Assembly (NCBI RefSeq): GCF_021531655.1
Contig: NZ_JADYUF010000026.1
Span: forward strand, 1 to 50,713
DNA from: Leyella stercorea
Lineage (GTDB): Bacteria; Bacteroidota; Bacteroidia; Bacteroidales; Bacteroidaceae
Reading direction: 5' to 3'
DNA length: 50,713 bases
Position numbers and translations under genes: made by a program. Shown one piece after another: positions 24,876 through 35,200 of the stretch (positions are counted from its first letter, which is position 1; the number at the start of each line of letters is the position of its first letter). The notes under the pieces were generated by a model that worked only from the letters and a program-made list of their open reading frames with translations, ran no database searches and was not told the origin of the DNA.

Positions 24876-25934
24876 ATGAACAAATCAATTCTTTCGGCAA
24901 TAGCTCTTGCTTTTGCCTTCGCTATGCCCGCTTCTGCTCAGGACGGACTGCTCAAGAAATATGCCCAGCGACTGTCTACTCCACGACATTATGTGTGCTG
25001 TCGTACTAACGAGAAGATTAAGATTGACGGCAAGCTCAACGAAAAGTCGTGGGCAAAGGCTGCCGACACGGAGTCGTTTGTCGACATCAGCGGCGACGGA
25101 TTTCCCAAGCCTATTTACGACACCAAGGCCCGAATGATGTGGGACGACGAATATCTGTACGTGTCGGCTGTGATGGAGGAACCCAACATCGTGGCTAACC
25201 TCACGCAGCGCGATACTATCATCTATCACGACAACGACTTCGAGGTGTTCCTCGACCCTACTGGCGACGGACAGTGCTATTTCGAGATTGAGAACAACGC
25301 ACGTGGCGTTGTGTTCGACCTTATGCTCGACCGTGCCTATCGTTCGGGCGGCAACTTCTACGTTCAGTGGGATTGTCCGGGACTGAAGCTCGCCGTTAAT
25401 CACGACGGTACGCTCAATAAGCCTAAGGACAAGGACCGCTCATGGACCGTGGAGATGGCTATTCCGCACAAGGCTATTACCCGCAACTTCACCAATCCGC
25501 TTGTTGCCGGAAACATCTGGCGACTGAACTTCTCGCGTGTGGAATGGCTGAAGAAGGGCGGACCTGAGGAAAACTGGGTGTGGACTCCTACTGGCGAAAT
25601 CAACATGCATGCGCCTAATCAGTGGGGATTCTTGCAGTTCTCCGACAAAGTTGTAGGCACAGGTGCCGACGAGTTCCGCTGTCCGTACAACATGGAGGCT
25701 TACAAATTGCTGTGGGCGATGTTCCATGCTCAGTTTGAGAAGCGTGAGAAGACAGGTGCTTACACCAGTTCGCCAGCCTCGCTCGGATTGACCGATGCTG
25801 ACCTTGCTACATTGCCGAAGGGCAGCAACGTAGAGCTTGAGGCTACAACCACACAGTTCACAGCCAGTGTTCTTGTTGGCGGAACAGGCAAGCGCTATGT
25901 GGTAGACCAGAACGGAAAGTTTGAAGTGAAATAA
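24876..25934 (+). CDS. Exported CBM9-like carbohydrate-binding protein
   Basis: A 352-residue periplasmic or surface protein with a signal peptide (about 1-21, ending PASAQ) and a family 9 carbohydrate-binding-like domain (about 40-245). Typical pieces are IKIDGKLNEKSWAKA, MMWDDEYLYVSAVMEEPN, DNDFEVFLDPTGDGQCYFEIE (shown shortened as NDFEVFLDPTGDGQCYFEIE) and WRLNFSRVEW. The remaining C-terminal part is unassigned. No hydrolase signature. It stands upstream of the host-glycan genes and converges with the PNGase F-like gene across a shared terminator, so it may bind the same glycans (inference). Confidence 0.85.
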   Translation: MNKSILSAIALAFAFAMPASAQDGLLKKYAQRLSTPRHYVCCRTNEKIKIDGKLNEKSWAKAADTESFVDISGDGFPKPIYDTKARMMWDDEYLYVSAVMEEPNIVANLTQRDTIIYHDNDFEVFLDPTGDGQCYFEIENNARGVVFDLMLDRAYRSGGNFYVQWDCPGLKLAVNHDGTLNKPKDKDRSWTVEMAIPHKAITRNFTNPLVAGNIWRLNFSRVEWLKKGGPEENWVWTPTGEINMHAPNQWGFLQFSDKVVGTGADEFRCPYNMEAYKLLWAMFHAQFEKREKTGAYTSSPASLGLTDADLATLPKGSNVELEATTTQFTASVLVGGTGKRYVVDQNGKFEVK

Positions 25935-25967
25935 AGAACATCGAATATTGATTCGATGAGTGAAAAT

Positions 25968-26005
25968 AAAACGGAACGGCGGACGGGAGTCCGACGTTCC
26001 GTTTT
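25968..26005. terminator. Bidirectional terminator between CBM9-like and PNGase F-like genes
   Basis: AAAACGGAACG pairs with CGTTCCGTTTT, extended inside by CGGAC-GGGA-GTCCG. There is A-run/T-run symmetry, and it lies between converging genes. Confidence 0.8.
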
Positions 26006-26009
26006 TATA

Positions 26010-27278
26010 TTATTCTTCCCAAACCAGATATGCTGAAACGAGCCAGTGGTTCATCTCGTTGCCCTTGATGGGCTGAGCCTTTGGAATGGCAATGCTGAGA
26101 GTGTGGCGGCCAGGAGTAATGCTATTGAGAGGTATTTCCTCTGGAGCGACATCTGAGCCAGGACACCAGTTGGAGCGTGAAAAGTCTGACGAACCTACAG
26201 GTTCTTCTATTTCCTTCTCAGTATAGTTGCCGTCAGGGCCTATGTATGAAGCAATGCGCTTTTCGAGCCATACGCCTGTACCGGGATTGAAGCGGCGGAA
26301 CGATGCGCAGTCGTCGCGCCACGGAGTGAACTTATACACCTCGTTGTCGTCAATAGACAGAACATTCTCCTGCGGAGTGAACTCATCGCCGCCATCATGA
26401 CCGCCATGTCCTGTTACGATATACTTCAACTTGACGTTCTTGGCACCCTTAGGCAGATTGAAGTCGGCTACGAGCGGCTTGCGAGCGAAGATGTCGGGAT
26501 ACTCCTGACCAATATAATATACTGTGTTGACGAGTGGCAATACGTGAGTACGGGGCATAGGGTCGCAGCTTATAGGGCTTTCCTTGAAACGCAGTTCGAC
26601 GCTTGCCAGATAGCCCTCATCGGTCCATGTGTCGATAAATACGCCCACGTAAGCCTCGCCTTCAAGCTCAGCGTAGCGGTCGGTGATGTCCTGCTGCCAC
26701 TCTACGCAGTCTGCCCACTTCGGAATGTACACTGGGCGGCGCTTTGCTGAGAGCTTGTCGTCCTTGCCGCTGAAATGTCCTACACCGAATGGAGTCATAA
26801 AACGCATCAACTCAACAGTAGGCAGATAGTCCTTGCCGGCTACGATACCGACCAGCTTCTCGTGCTTTGAAGCGTCAACAGCAGGAAACTTGTTCTTGCC
26901 CTGGGCTATGGTCATAAGGTTGATAGCCGACTTCTTGGGCAGTACGAACACCGAGCCCGACTTGTCCCAGCGGTCGCCGTTGGATGCTACGGTAGTCTTC
27001 AAGTACACCTTGACGTTGCGTTCGTAGTGCGGAACGTTGATTTTCTTCAAAATTATACGTCCGTTGACAAGACGTATTATGCCGTCAGCATCGGCTGCAT
27101 TAAAGCCTTCAAGCTTCGACGGAGCATAATGAATGTTTGTCTTTTCGAATACCTTTATCGTTTTGCTGCCCTTTGCTGCGTACTCCTTATGGTTGGCAGC
27201 GTGTGAGGAAAGGGCGAAGAGGAAGATAAAGGAGAAAATGGAAGATAGGGAAATATGGGGGAAATGGAAATGTTTCAT
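26010..27278 (-). CDS. PNGase F-like peptide:N-glycosidase, exported
   Basis: Predicted to cut the amide bond between Asn and the first GlcNAc of N-linked glycans on proteins. The 422 residues have a signal peptide (about 1-27, ending LSSHAAN) and two jelly-roll-like halves matching the PNGase F N- and C-terminal domains. Visible family features are [13 protein letters not shown] (near 310), the [17 protein letters not shown] stretch and NWCPGSDV. Residues between about 50 and 130 replace the start of the Elizabethkingia enzyme with different sequence, so this belongs to a distinct subfamily. Its position with two fucosidases, a SusCD pair and a hexosaminidase supports a role in glycoprotein N-glycan foraging. 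Confidence 0.8.
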   Translation of the reverse strand: MKHFHFPHISLSSIFSFIFLFALSSHAANHKEYAAKGSKTIKVFEKTNIHYAPSKLEGFNAADADGIIRLVNGRIILKKINVPHYERNVKVYLKTTVASNGDRWDKSGSVFVLPKKSAINLMTIAQGKNKFPAVDASKHEKLVGIVAGKDYLPTVELMRFMTPFGVGHFSGKDDKLSAKRRPVYIPKWADCVEWQQDITDRYAELEGEAYVGVFIDTWTDEGYLASVELRFKESPISCDPMPRTHVLPLVNTVYYIGQEYPDIFARKPLVADFNLPKGAKNVKLKYIVTGHGGHDGGDEFTPQENVLSIDDNEVYKFTPWRDDCASFRRFNPGTGVWLEKRIASYIGPDGNYTEKEIEEPVGSSDFSRSNWCPGSDVAPEEIPLNSITPGRHTLSIAIPKAQPIKGNEMNHWLVSAYLVWEE

Positions 27279-27294
27279 AAGATAAAAAAATAGA

Positions 27295-27435
27295 AGCCCT
27301 ACCCCCGGCCCCTCCCCAGTAGGGAGGGGAGTGATATGATTTTGTGGGAATATTAGGGGGGCTTTTTGTTCTTACTATTAGTAGTCGGTTCATACCGCTC
27401 CCCTCCCTACGGGGGAGGGGCCGGGGGTAGGGCTT
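27295..27435. repeat. GC-rich hairpin element, copy 2
   Basis: Arms of about 37 bp, beginning AGCCCTACCCCCGGCCCCTC and ending in its complement GAGGGGCCGGGGGTAGGGCT, enclose a loop of about 65 bp. It is the same element as at 18445, with a different loop sequence. It lies between the GH29 gene and the PNGase F-like gene, both leftward. Confidence 0.87.
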
Positions 27436-27464
27436 TGTGGGTGGTTTGGGGCTTTGTTGTTTTT

Positions 27465-28814
27465 TTAGTTACTCTCAATAACCTTACCAGCTCCGCGATA
27501 GAGCTTTATCGGGCCATCGAGCAATACTGCTACTACGGTTATCATTGGGTCGAGTGAACGCTCAGGCACATTGATGTAGAGATTGCCTGGAACTTCGCTC
27601 CAATAGTTTTTGTTGTAGACCTTCGACTGGATTATTTCGCCGTCGCCTACAACCCAAACGCGGTTGACCTTATTCATAACGCCCTTCACCTCGATCGGAC
27701 CGTTAGGCTTGTAGGGGAGGTAGAGGTAGAGGATGTCGCCAGCCTTGTTGAGGGTTGTGTAGCCCTGGAAGTGCTCGGCAGGAATACCGGCACGTGTGTC
27801 GTAGATTGCTTCCTTGTGCTTTTTGGTCCAGCGGCCGAACTCTTTGAGTATTGCCACCTGCTCCTCGGGGATGGTTCCGTCTTCCTTCGGGCCGATGTCA
27901 AGCAGCATGTTGCCACCCATTGACAGGCAATCGACGAATGTGCGCAGCAGAATGTAGGGCGACTTATAGTTGGTGTCGGCATGCTGATAGCCCCATGAGT
28001 CGTTCATAGTCATGCAGAGCTCCCAATGCTTGTCGGCAGGACGAACTACAGGCACGCCCTGCTCGGGTGTGGCATAGTCGCCATAGCCCTGGATACGCGA
28101 GTTGATGATGACGTTCTTGTTGGCCTTGCGCAGGAATTCTGACATTCCCTTGGCGTTCCATGTCTCGGCATCCTGCTCCCAGTCGCCGTCAAACCAGTAG
28201 AGGTCGGGCTTGTACTGATTGAGCTCGTCGAGCTGGTTGAAGTCAAACTTGAGGAACTTCTGCCAACGTGCAGGATCGTCCTTAACGTTGTAACGGGTTT
28301 CGGTGCGTGTGAAGTTAGGATAGTCGGGATGCGACCAGTCGATGAGCGAGTAGTAGAGTCCGAGCTTCAGTCCGTGCTTGCGCACTTCCTTAACGAACGG
28401 AGTGACGATGTCGCGCTTGGCTGCTGTAGCCTTGATAGTGTTCAGGTCGCTGTATTTTGTGTTCCACAGAGCCACACCGTCATGGTGCTTGGTGGTGAGA
28501 ACTGCGTACTTAGCGCCGCTCTCCTTGATGAGGTCGAGCCATGCTTTAGGGTCGTAGTTCTTGGCTGTGAAGCCGTTACACTGACCCATATACTGCTCGT
28601 ATGGCAGATATTTATTGTGGAACGACCAGCTCTCCGATACGCCGTTGACAGCGTAAATGCCGTAATGTATGAATATACCCAACTTGGCGTGGTCGAACCA
28701 CTCCATTCTTTTGTCTTTCTGCTCCTCGGTTTCGCCCGGTATAGCAGTCTGTGCTGCTGCACCGGTAATGGCAGCCGCACAGAGCATGGAGCACAATATG
28801 CGCTTGATTTTCAT
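27465..28814 (-). CDS. Alpha-L-fucosidase, GH29 (1 of 2)
   Basis: Retaining exo-fucosidase. The 449 residues have a signal peptide (about 1-21, ending AAAQT) and a GH29 barrel with FIHYGIYAVNGVSESWS, TTKHHDGVALW (H110-H111-D112) and the nucleophile D209 in LYWFDGDWE. A C-terminal beta domain follows from about 350. The acid/base residue is not conserved in sequence and was not assigned. Length and DGDWE motif fit the fucosidases of gut Bacteroidota with linkage specificity (GH29-B-like), but that cannot be settled by eye. Its putative -7 element is at 28861-28868. It is followed by the PNGase F-like gene, separated by the hairpin repeat. Confidence 0.93.
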   Translation of the reverse strand: MKIKRILCSMLCAAAITGAAAQTAIPGETEEQKDKRMEWFDHAKLGIFIHYGIYAVNGVSESWSFHNKYLPYEQYMGQCNGFTAKNYDPKAWLDLIKESGAKYAVLTTKHHDGVALWNTKYSDLNTIKATAAKRDIVTPFVKEVRKHGLKLGLYYSLIDWSHPDYPNFTRTETRYNVKDDPARWQKFLKFDFNQLDELNQYKPDLYWFDGDWEQDAETWNAKGMSEFLRKANKNVIINSRIQGYGDYATPEQGVPVVRPADKHWELCMTMNDSWGYQHADTNYKSPYILLRTFVDCLSMGGNMLLDIGPKEDGTIPEEQVAILKEFGRWTKKHKEAIYDTRAGIPAEHFQGYTTLNKAGDILYLYLPYKPNGPIEVKGVMNKVNRVWVVGDGEIIQSKVYNKNYWSEVPGNLYINVPERSLDPMITVVAVLLDGPIKLYRGAGKVIESN

Positions 28815-28860
28815 AAATGTAAATTGTTAGTTCTTAAGTTGATATTTAGATAATTTATTG

Positions 28861-28868
28861 CAAAGATA
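28861..28868 (-). promoter_or_regulatory. Putative promoter -7 of the first GH29 gene
   Basis: TATCTTTG on the minus strand, 47 bp before the GH29 start. No good -33 element is visible. Confidence 0.45.
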
Positions 28869-28927
28869 ATCAAAAAAATCCATTGATTATAATGAATGGT
28901 ACATCTTTATACCTTATATTATAATAT

Positions 28928-28960
28928 AAAAGGGGCAGATTGTGATGAATCGCCCCTTTT
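28928..28960 (-). terminator. Terminator of the second GH29 gene
   Basis: AAAAGGGGC (28928-28936) pairs with GCCCCTTTT (28952-28960). On the minus strand the stem is followed by T residues. It lies 30 bp after the stop of the 28990-30381 gene. Confidence 0.75.
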
Positions 28961-28989
28961 ATTGTTTATATGAAGTCTTTGCTTCACTT

Positions 28990-30381
28990 TTATTTCTTCT
29001 CAAACTTGAACGCCAATGGCTCTGCCTTTGTTCCTGCAGGAATCTTTACAGTCACCTTGTCGCCGTTGGTAGTGTATTTTACTGCCTTGCCGGTGTTGAG
29101 CAATACGAGTTTGCCCTTAGGCTTGTTGACGGTCCATGTGATTGTCTGCGGAGCTGTCTCGCCGTCCTCTATGGCGTACACAGCATAAATGGTCTTCTTG
29201 TTTTTGGATGCTGTAAACCACGTTTTGCCGTCGTTGTAGTGAGGCGTTGTCACCGTATTATATATAGCTTCACCGTTGCGGTTCATCCACGAGCCTATGT
29301 TGAGCAGTATCTTCTGCACCTCGGGCTGTATAGTTCCGTCAGGAGTAGGACCAACGCCGAGCGCCAGACATCCGCCTTTAGCCACAATCTCCGAAAGGAT
29401 GGCAATCACCTTGGCTGGTGACTTGAACTTGGCGCCAGGAATGTAGCCCCACGCATGGCTCAGCGTTATGCAGCTTTCCCACGGGATGTTGAGCTGTTTG
29501 GCTGGAATGCCTTGCTCTGGAGTCTGGTAGTTTTCGTTCTTTCCACGTATAGTACGGTCAACGCTGATGAGTCCGGGGTTGCGTTTGCGTGCTTCAACGA
29601 GAATCGAGTCGAGTCCGATTTGTTCGCCTGTTATCCATCCGCCGTCAAGCCACAGCATGTCGAGTTTGCCGTAGTCGGTGGTGAGTTCGGACAGTTGGTT
29701 CTGTGTGAACTTAACGTAGTTCTGCCACCAGTCGGGGTGTTGCTTGATGCTGTAGTTGATGCCGCGGCGCGGAGTGGCGTAATAAGGGTTCCAGAACCAC
29801 TTAGAGTGCCAGTCGGGTTTGGAGAAGTAGCAGCCAATCATAAAGCCCTGCTTGCGGTAGGCATCGAACACCTCCTTAGCCACGTTCTTGCGCGGATTGT
29901 TGGCAAACGGACCGTTGGCAATAGAGAAATCGGTGTACTTGGAGTCGAACATGCAGAATCCGTCGTGGTGCTTGGTGGTGAAAATCATATATTTCATACC
30001 AGCCTTCTTCATCACGTCTGCCCACAGGTCGGGGTTGAACTTGACGGGATTGAGGCTGTCTTTAAGGCTCCAGTACCATTGTTTGTCCTTCTCGTAGTCG
30101 TTGAAGCGTTCGCGACGAATCCAGTCTTCCGAGCAAATCGACCATGACTCGACGATTCCTGCCTTGCTGTAGAGTCCCCAGTGCATGAGCACGCCGAACT
30201 TCTGGTCCTGCCAATGTTTTAGATTTTGCAGCACCTGATGGTCTTCGGGCCACACATAGTCGGATGCTTCCGACTGCTCGTGTACGAAGCTTTGTTCGTT
30301 CTTGTCCTGCGCATTGACGTTGCAAATTGATGCTGTGAGTGCCAGACTAAGAGTTGTAAGTTTTATGATGTTCATAAACAA
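28990..30381 (-). CDS. Alpha-L-fucosidase, GH29 (2 of 2)
   Basis: A second exported retaining fucosidase, 463 residues (two fewer if the ATG at 30375 is used). Signal peptide about 1-24 (ending NVNAQ). GH29 landmarks are FGVLMHWGLYSKAGIVESWS, TTKHHDGFCMFDSKYTDF and the nucleophile D246 in MLWLDGGW. The C-terminal part is a beta domain. The two GH29 genes differ strongly in sequence, so they are not a recent duplication and likely act on different fucose linkages. Terminators lie on both sides (28928 and 30399), so it is a single-gene transcript unless read-through occurs. Confidence 0.93.
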   Translation of the reverse strand: MFMNIIKLTTLSLALTASICNVNAQDKNEQSFVHEQSEASDYVWPEDHQVLQNLKHWQDQKFGVLMHWGLYSKAGIVESWSICSEDWIRRERFNDYEKDKQWYWSLKDSLNPVKFNPDLWADVMKKAGMKYMIFTTKHHDGFCMFDSKYTDFSIANGPFANNPRKNVAKEVFDAYRKQGFMIGCYFSKPDWHSKWFWNPYYATPRRGINYSIKQHPDWWQNYVKFTQNQLSELTTDYGKLDMLWLDGGWITGEQIGLDSILVEARKRNPGLISVDRTIRGKNENYQTPEQGIPAKQLNIPWESCITLSHAWGYIPGAKFKSPAKVIAILSEIVAKGGCLALGVGPTPDGTIQPEVQKILLNIGSWMNRNGEAIYNTVTTPHYNDGKTWFTASKNKKTIYAVYAIEDGETAPQTITWTVNKPKGKLVLLNTGKAVKYTTNGDKVTVKIPAGTKAEPLAFKFEKK

Positions 30382-30398
30382 ATGTTTTTATTATAAAA

Positions 30399-30429
30399 AT
30401 GTGGCATAAGCCAACGACTTATGCCACAT
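30399..30429 (-). terminator. Terminator of the susC-susD operon
   Basis: ATGTGGCATAAG and CTTATGCCACAT form a perfect 12-bp stem with a 7-nt loop. On the minus strand it is followed by TTTTTATAA. It lies 35 bp after the SusD stop codon. Confidence 0.88.
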
Positions 30430-30464
30430 CCTAATTATTTCGGTTTATTACCAGTATTATCAGT

Positions 30465-32216
30465 TTACTGCTTGGCTACGATAGAGTAGTACTTGCCATC
30501 CTTAGCCCAGAACAACTTAGTGTAGTAGCCGTAAGTGTCGTTTGAGTCGTAATATTTCGACACGGCATCCTTGTAGTTTGTCTGGTTGTAGTTCTGCTCG
30601 TCGCTCGGGTAGGGCAGACGGTTAGGAGGAGTAGGATAGTTGCTCATGATGCCATCCTCGGCAAACTTAATTTCCGGATAGCCAGTACGGCGAACGGTGT
30701 TCCAAGCCTCCAGCCAGTTGGTCCAGCTGTAGTTGAGCCAGAGCTGTGTGTTGATAGCTTTCTGAGTAGGCTCCCAAATGCCCTCGGCATAAGTATCGAT
30801 GTCCTTTACGCCGTTCCATGTGAGCGAACGCTGGCTCTTGTAGCTGTCGTTGCCAGTGTTGGCATTGAAGAGAGTACTTGTAGTCTTCAGATTTACATAG
30901 TACTCGTTCGACTGCTTAACGCCCTCAATGAAGCAAGCCTTGGCTTTCTGCTCGCTCTTTGCAACACCGTAGCCCATCAGATAAGCCTCAGCCTTTGTAA
31001 GGTTAACCTCAGCTGCACCAATCCAAAGACCGAACAGGTTGTTGTTGCCCTCATACTCCTTTACACCTGCATAAGCGGTAGAGTCGAGTGTGCAATAGTA
31101 GCCTGCACCAGCGATTTTCGGGGTTCTGGCGAGATACTCCTTCTGCTTGTCGGCAGCAATTGTTGAAATCTCTTGGTTCGACTTTGTTATGTCGTACGAA
31201 ACGTATTCGCCGTCGGGGTTAGGATCGAGCAGATACGAAGTACGTGGGTCGGTTGCTGCGCTGGGCACACCGTTGGCAGGAACGTTGAGCGCGTCGAGAT
31301 AGGTCTGCGATACTGTGTAGCCACCGTGCAGAGCCTGCGACAGACTCTTGCCGAAGTTGAAGTCGTCGTTGTTGGTGCTTGCTGTTACACCCATGTTCTC
31401 GTCGTTGCTGTCGATGACAGGATAGCTTGCCGGGTTCTCAAGGATTTCCTTGATAACGTTGTGAGCTTCTGCGGTCAGGCTACCGTTGGTAGACAGATGG
31501 AGAGCGATGCGCAAACGAAGCGAGTTGACGTACTTTTCCCACATATCGATGCTGCCTTTGGCTACTGTGATGTCAGCCAACTTGAGGTTGGTCTGGGCTA
31601 CAGCGCTCACTCCGCCAGTGTGGAGATAGTCGGCAGTCTCCTTCAGTTCATCCAGAATCTGCTTGTACAGCTTGGTGTCGTCCTCGAACTTGTCCTTCTC
31701 CTTGGCGGCGTTGTAGTCGCTCTCAGCCCAAAGGGTGCTTGTGCAGCTGTTGTTGAAAGGAACGCTGCCGAAGAGCGAAAGCATCTCGTGAAGCTGTCCG
31801 TCAATCAATGCGCGCGACAGAAGCAACATTACCTTTGCATTTGGTTTTTCAATTTCGGGAAGGTTTTCGTATGTCTTTTCCAGCAGACGATGCTGTGTGA
31901 GCATGTCGTAGAAATTCTTCCAACGGTCGTTGTAACGTGGCTCACCGGCTCCTTGGAAACGGCCCTTGCCATTGTTGCTGCCCAAAACACCAGAGAAGAT
32001 GCCCGAAGTAGTCATCTGGCAGTAGTAACGATAGTACATGGGGTTCATCCATGTGTTACCCATTTTCAGAACACCTGAGAACACCTGAGGCACGCTCGCA
32101 GTTCTTGTGGTAGACGGATCCTGATACTTAGCTGTGTAATCAGAATCAGAGCAGGCACCGAGGGTAAGAAGTGCCAGTCCTGCTACCGCTATAGATGAAA
32201 ATATATTCTTTTTCAT
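30465..32216 (-). CDS. SusD/RagB-type nutrient-binding outer-membrane lipoprotein
   Basis: Surface lipoprotein that binds glycans and closes over its SusC partner. The 583 residues begin with a lipoprotein signal whose lipobox is LGAC, with lipid Cys at 22, followed by acidic SDSD. The start VFSGVLKMGNTWMNPMYYRY and the general order resemble the second SusD-like family (PF12771) rather than classic SusD. Tetratricopeptide-like helices fill the middle; the end has RLPYPSDEQNYNQTNY. It lies 42 bp after susC on the same strand and closes the operon before a strong terminator. Confidence 0.93.
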   Translation of the reverse strand: MKKNIFSSIAVAGLALLTLGACSDSDYTAKYQDPSTTRTASVPQVFSGVLKMGNTWMNPMYYRYYCQMTTSGIFSGVLGSNNGKGRFQGAGEPRYNDRWKNFYDMLTQHRLLEKTYENLPEIEKPNAKVMLLLSRALIDGQLHEMLSLFGSVPFNNSCTSTLWAESDYNAAKEKDKFEDDTKLYKQILDELKETADYLHTGGVSAVAQTNLKLADITVAKGSIDMWEKYVNSLRLRIALHLSTNGSLTAEAHNVIKEILENPASYPVIDSNDENMGVTASTNNDDFNFGKSLSQALHGGYTVSQTYLDALNVPANGVPSAATDPRTSYLLDPNPDGEYVSYDITKSNQEISTIAADKQKEYLARTPKIAGAGYYCTLDSTAYAGVKEYEGNNNLFGLWIGAAEVNLTKAEAYLMGYGVAKSEQKAKACFIEGVKQSNEYYVNLKTTSTLFNANTGNDSYKSQRSLTWNGVKDIDTYAEGIWEPTQKAINTQLWLNYSWTNWLEAWNTVRRTGYPEIKFAEDGIMSNYPTPPNRLPYPSDEQNYNQTNYKDAVSKYYDSNDTYGYYTKLFWAKDGKYYSIVAKQ

Positions 32217-32258
32217 ATACTTTTCCTGTTTTTATTATCCTTTTTGATTCTTACGAAT

Positions 32259-35200
32259 TTAGAAGCTTGCACGCAGCGAAACGCCGAATGTGCGGGCACT
32301 TGCGGTAGAACCGCCGATGATTGACTGATAGATCCAGTTTGTACCGTCGGTGGTCTCAGCATCGAACAGCTTCATTGTGCGATAGATGTAGAACGGGTTG
32401 CGTGCAAATGCCGAAACAGTAAGGTTGGTGCAACCGAACTTCTTGGTGAGCATCTTAGGCAATGTGTAAGCCAAGCTGATCTCACGGCACTTGATATAGG
32501 TGTTCTTCTGCACAGCGTCAGCGTAGCTCTGTGTAGCGCCTGAACCCCAACCGTACATACCGTCGTTAGCCTCAAACTGAGTAACGATGATGTCGTTAGG
32601 TGTGCCGTCTTCCTTTACACCCGGCAGGATCAAACCGTTGTCCCATACGTAGTGACCGCCGATCATGGTCTCGCCACGCTTGTAGTTCTGAATCTGTGAA
32701 GGATCAACACGTACGAGCGAAGCCTTGTCTGTAACCTTATCAGTTGTGCTGTAGTAGAAGATACCGCCCGAAGCAGCATCGCGTACGCCTACAGCGTCGG
32801 TGATGTTACCTACTGACTTCATGTACTGCCACGGCAAGTTGAGCACGTCGCCACCGATGCGGAAGTCGAAGTTCATGTCGAGAGTCCAGTTCTTGTAGCT
32901 AAGGCTTGTGCCGAAACCACCAGTGAGCTTAGGCATAGCGTTGCCCACCTTGTGCATCTCAGTCTTGTCAGCAATGCGCAGACCGTCAGCACCGATGAGA
33001 TACTGTCCTGTCTTCTCGTCCTTCTTCCATGTCCATGCGTACCAGTCGCCCATAGGCTGACCTACATGCGACTCCAGACGAACGGCACCGTCGGTGTTGA
33101 AGTGCTCGAGGCGGTCGAGTCCGTCGGCAAGCTTCTTCACCTTGTTCTGGTTCCATGCTATGTTGGCACGTACATCCCACTGCCAATCCTTGTTGACGAT
33201 AGGAGTTCCGTTAACGCTGAACTCAATACCCTTGTTGGTCATGTCGCCTACGTTCATCCACATAGCCTGACCACCCATAGAGGCAGCAGCCGAAGTCTTC
33301 AGAATCTGGTTCTTGATGTCGTTAGAGTAGAAGTTGAACTCAAATCCCAAACGGTTGTTGAAGAACTTGTTCTCGATACCGATCTCAAACTCGTGCTTCT
33401 TCTCAGGAACGATGTTCTCATTGCCGAGGGTTGTCGGAACGTAAATGTAAGGATAGTTAGTGTCGCGGTTCATTGAGCCTACATTATATACAAGGTTTGC
33501 CTTGTACAGCTCGGGGGCGTTACCTACGATACCGTATGACACGCGGATCTTACCGTAGTTCCACCAGCTCGGACGCTTGTCCTTGAGCAACTCAGTATAG
33601 AGTACGCTGGCGCTTACAGAAGGATACCAGAACGAGTTGTGACCCTTGGCAAGTGTAGAAGTCTTCTCCTGACGGATAGAACCCTCCAGATAAGCCCAGC
33701 TGTCGTAGCCGTAGCTTGCTGTGAGGAACATACCGGTGCGGAGCAGCTCCTGCTTGTTCATTTTGGAGTTCTTGGTGCCTACAGAGGCAGCAAGGTCGAA
33801 CCAGTTCTCCTGAAGCAGACCGTTCTGTGTGCTTACAGCGCTCTGATAGAGGCGCTCTGTACGTGCGTTCCATCCAAAGTTGGCAGTAACGTTGTGCTTC
33901 TCGGCAAAAGTCTTGTCAAGCATCAACATGGCATCGCCGTAAACGATGTTGTACTGATAGTTGGTCAAGCCGTAAGAGTCAGTGTAGTGACCGTCGGTAG
34001 AGAACGAGTGAGCCTTCTCGGCGCTGTTCTTGTTCTCGGTCTTGTCGGAGGTGAGGTCAGATGCCACACGTGCGCTCAGCTTCAATCCAGGGATAATGTC
34101 CCAAGTCGGGTTGATTGAACCGATGAAGCGGTGGTGCTGCTCTTCCTGTGTCTTGCCGAAGATGTTCCAGAAGTACTCGCTAACCAATGATGTAGAACCC
34201 ATTGGAGAGTAGAGGAACTGCTCGTCGGGAGTCAGCGTCTCGTCTGTACCGCCGTTGATCTTGGCTACAGTATTCATATAGCCGTCGCTTGTTACGGTGT
34301 GTTTGCGGATGTACTCCACGTCGGTGAATCCACCGAACATACCGCTGTAGTTGTTGGTAAGACGCGAGATACGATACGGACGGTTCTTGATGTACTGTGT
34401 GGTGTATGTAGCGCTATAGTTCAACTTGATGGTCTTGGTAACGTCGAACGAACCATTGAGGTTGAAGTTGTGCTTGCGGTTCTTTGAGTTGTACTGCATC
34501 GGCAGAACATCGTTGTATGTATAAGAGAAACGGATGTTGTTGCGATCGGTACTATTGGTAAGCGCAAGGTTGTAGGTCTGGTTTACACCTGTGCGGAAGA
34601 TGTCGTTCCACTGGTTGTGGTCAATCGGAGTGAACGAACGCTCGGTTCCGTCGAAATATGTCACCTTCTTGTTTGCGTCATAACGTGCACCGTATGAGTA
34701 GTAGCTTTCACGGTTGGTTGTGGTGATAGTCTTGCCGTTGCGGTCGAAGCGCTCCTGACGGAAACCGGTAAGAGCTGTCATGTCCTTGTCGCCGAGAACG
34801 TAGTTGTCGTAGCCCGGACCGAACTCCTTCTGAATCTCAGGCATGTATGCTACGCGGTCGATGCTAAGATTAGCGCTGAAGTCGACGTGTGTACCGCCGC
34901 CGTTCTTGCCCTTCTTTGTGGTAATCATCACAACGCCGTTGGCAGCCTCCGAACCGTAAAGTGCCGAAGCGGCAGCACCCTTAAGGATAGAGATGTTGTC
35001 GATGTCCTCAGGGTTGATATCTACAAGACCGTTCGACTCGATGCGCTGGCTTCCCCAGTAGTCGCTGTTGTTGGCGTTGCCGTTGCGGATAGGCACACCG
35101 TCGAGCACGAGCAATGGCTGTGTGTTACCAGAAATAGAAGACAGACCACGTACTGAAATTGAAACGGCAGAAGTGCCGCCACCAGGTGCCGACTGAATGC

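Noticed and set aside
31173..32078. Plus-strand frame (301 codons) inside the susD gene
   Set aside because: Shadow of the lipoprotein gene, whose lipobox and family pattern are clear.
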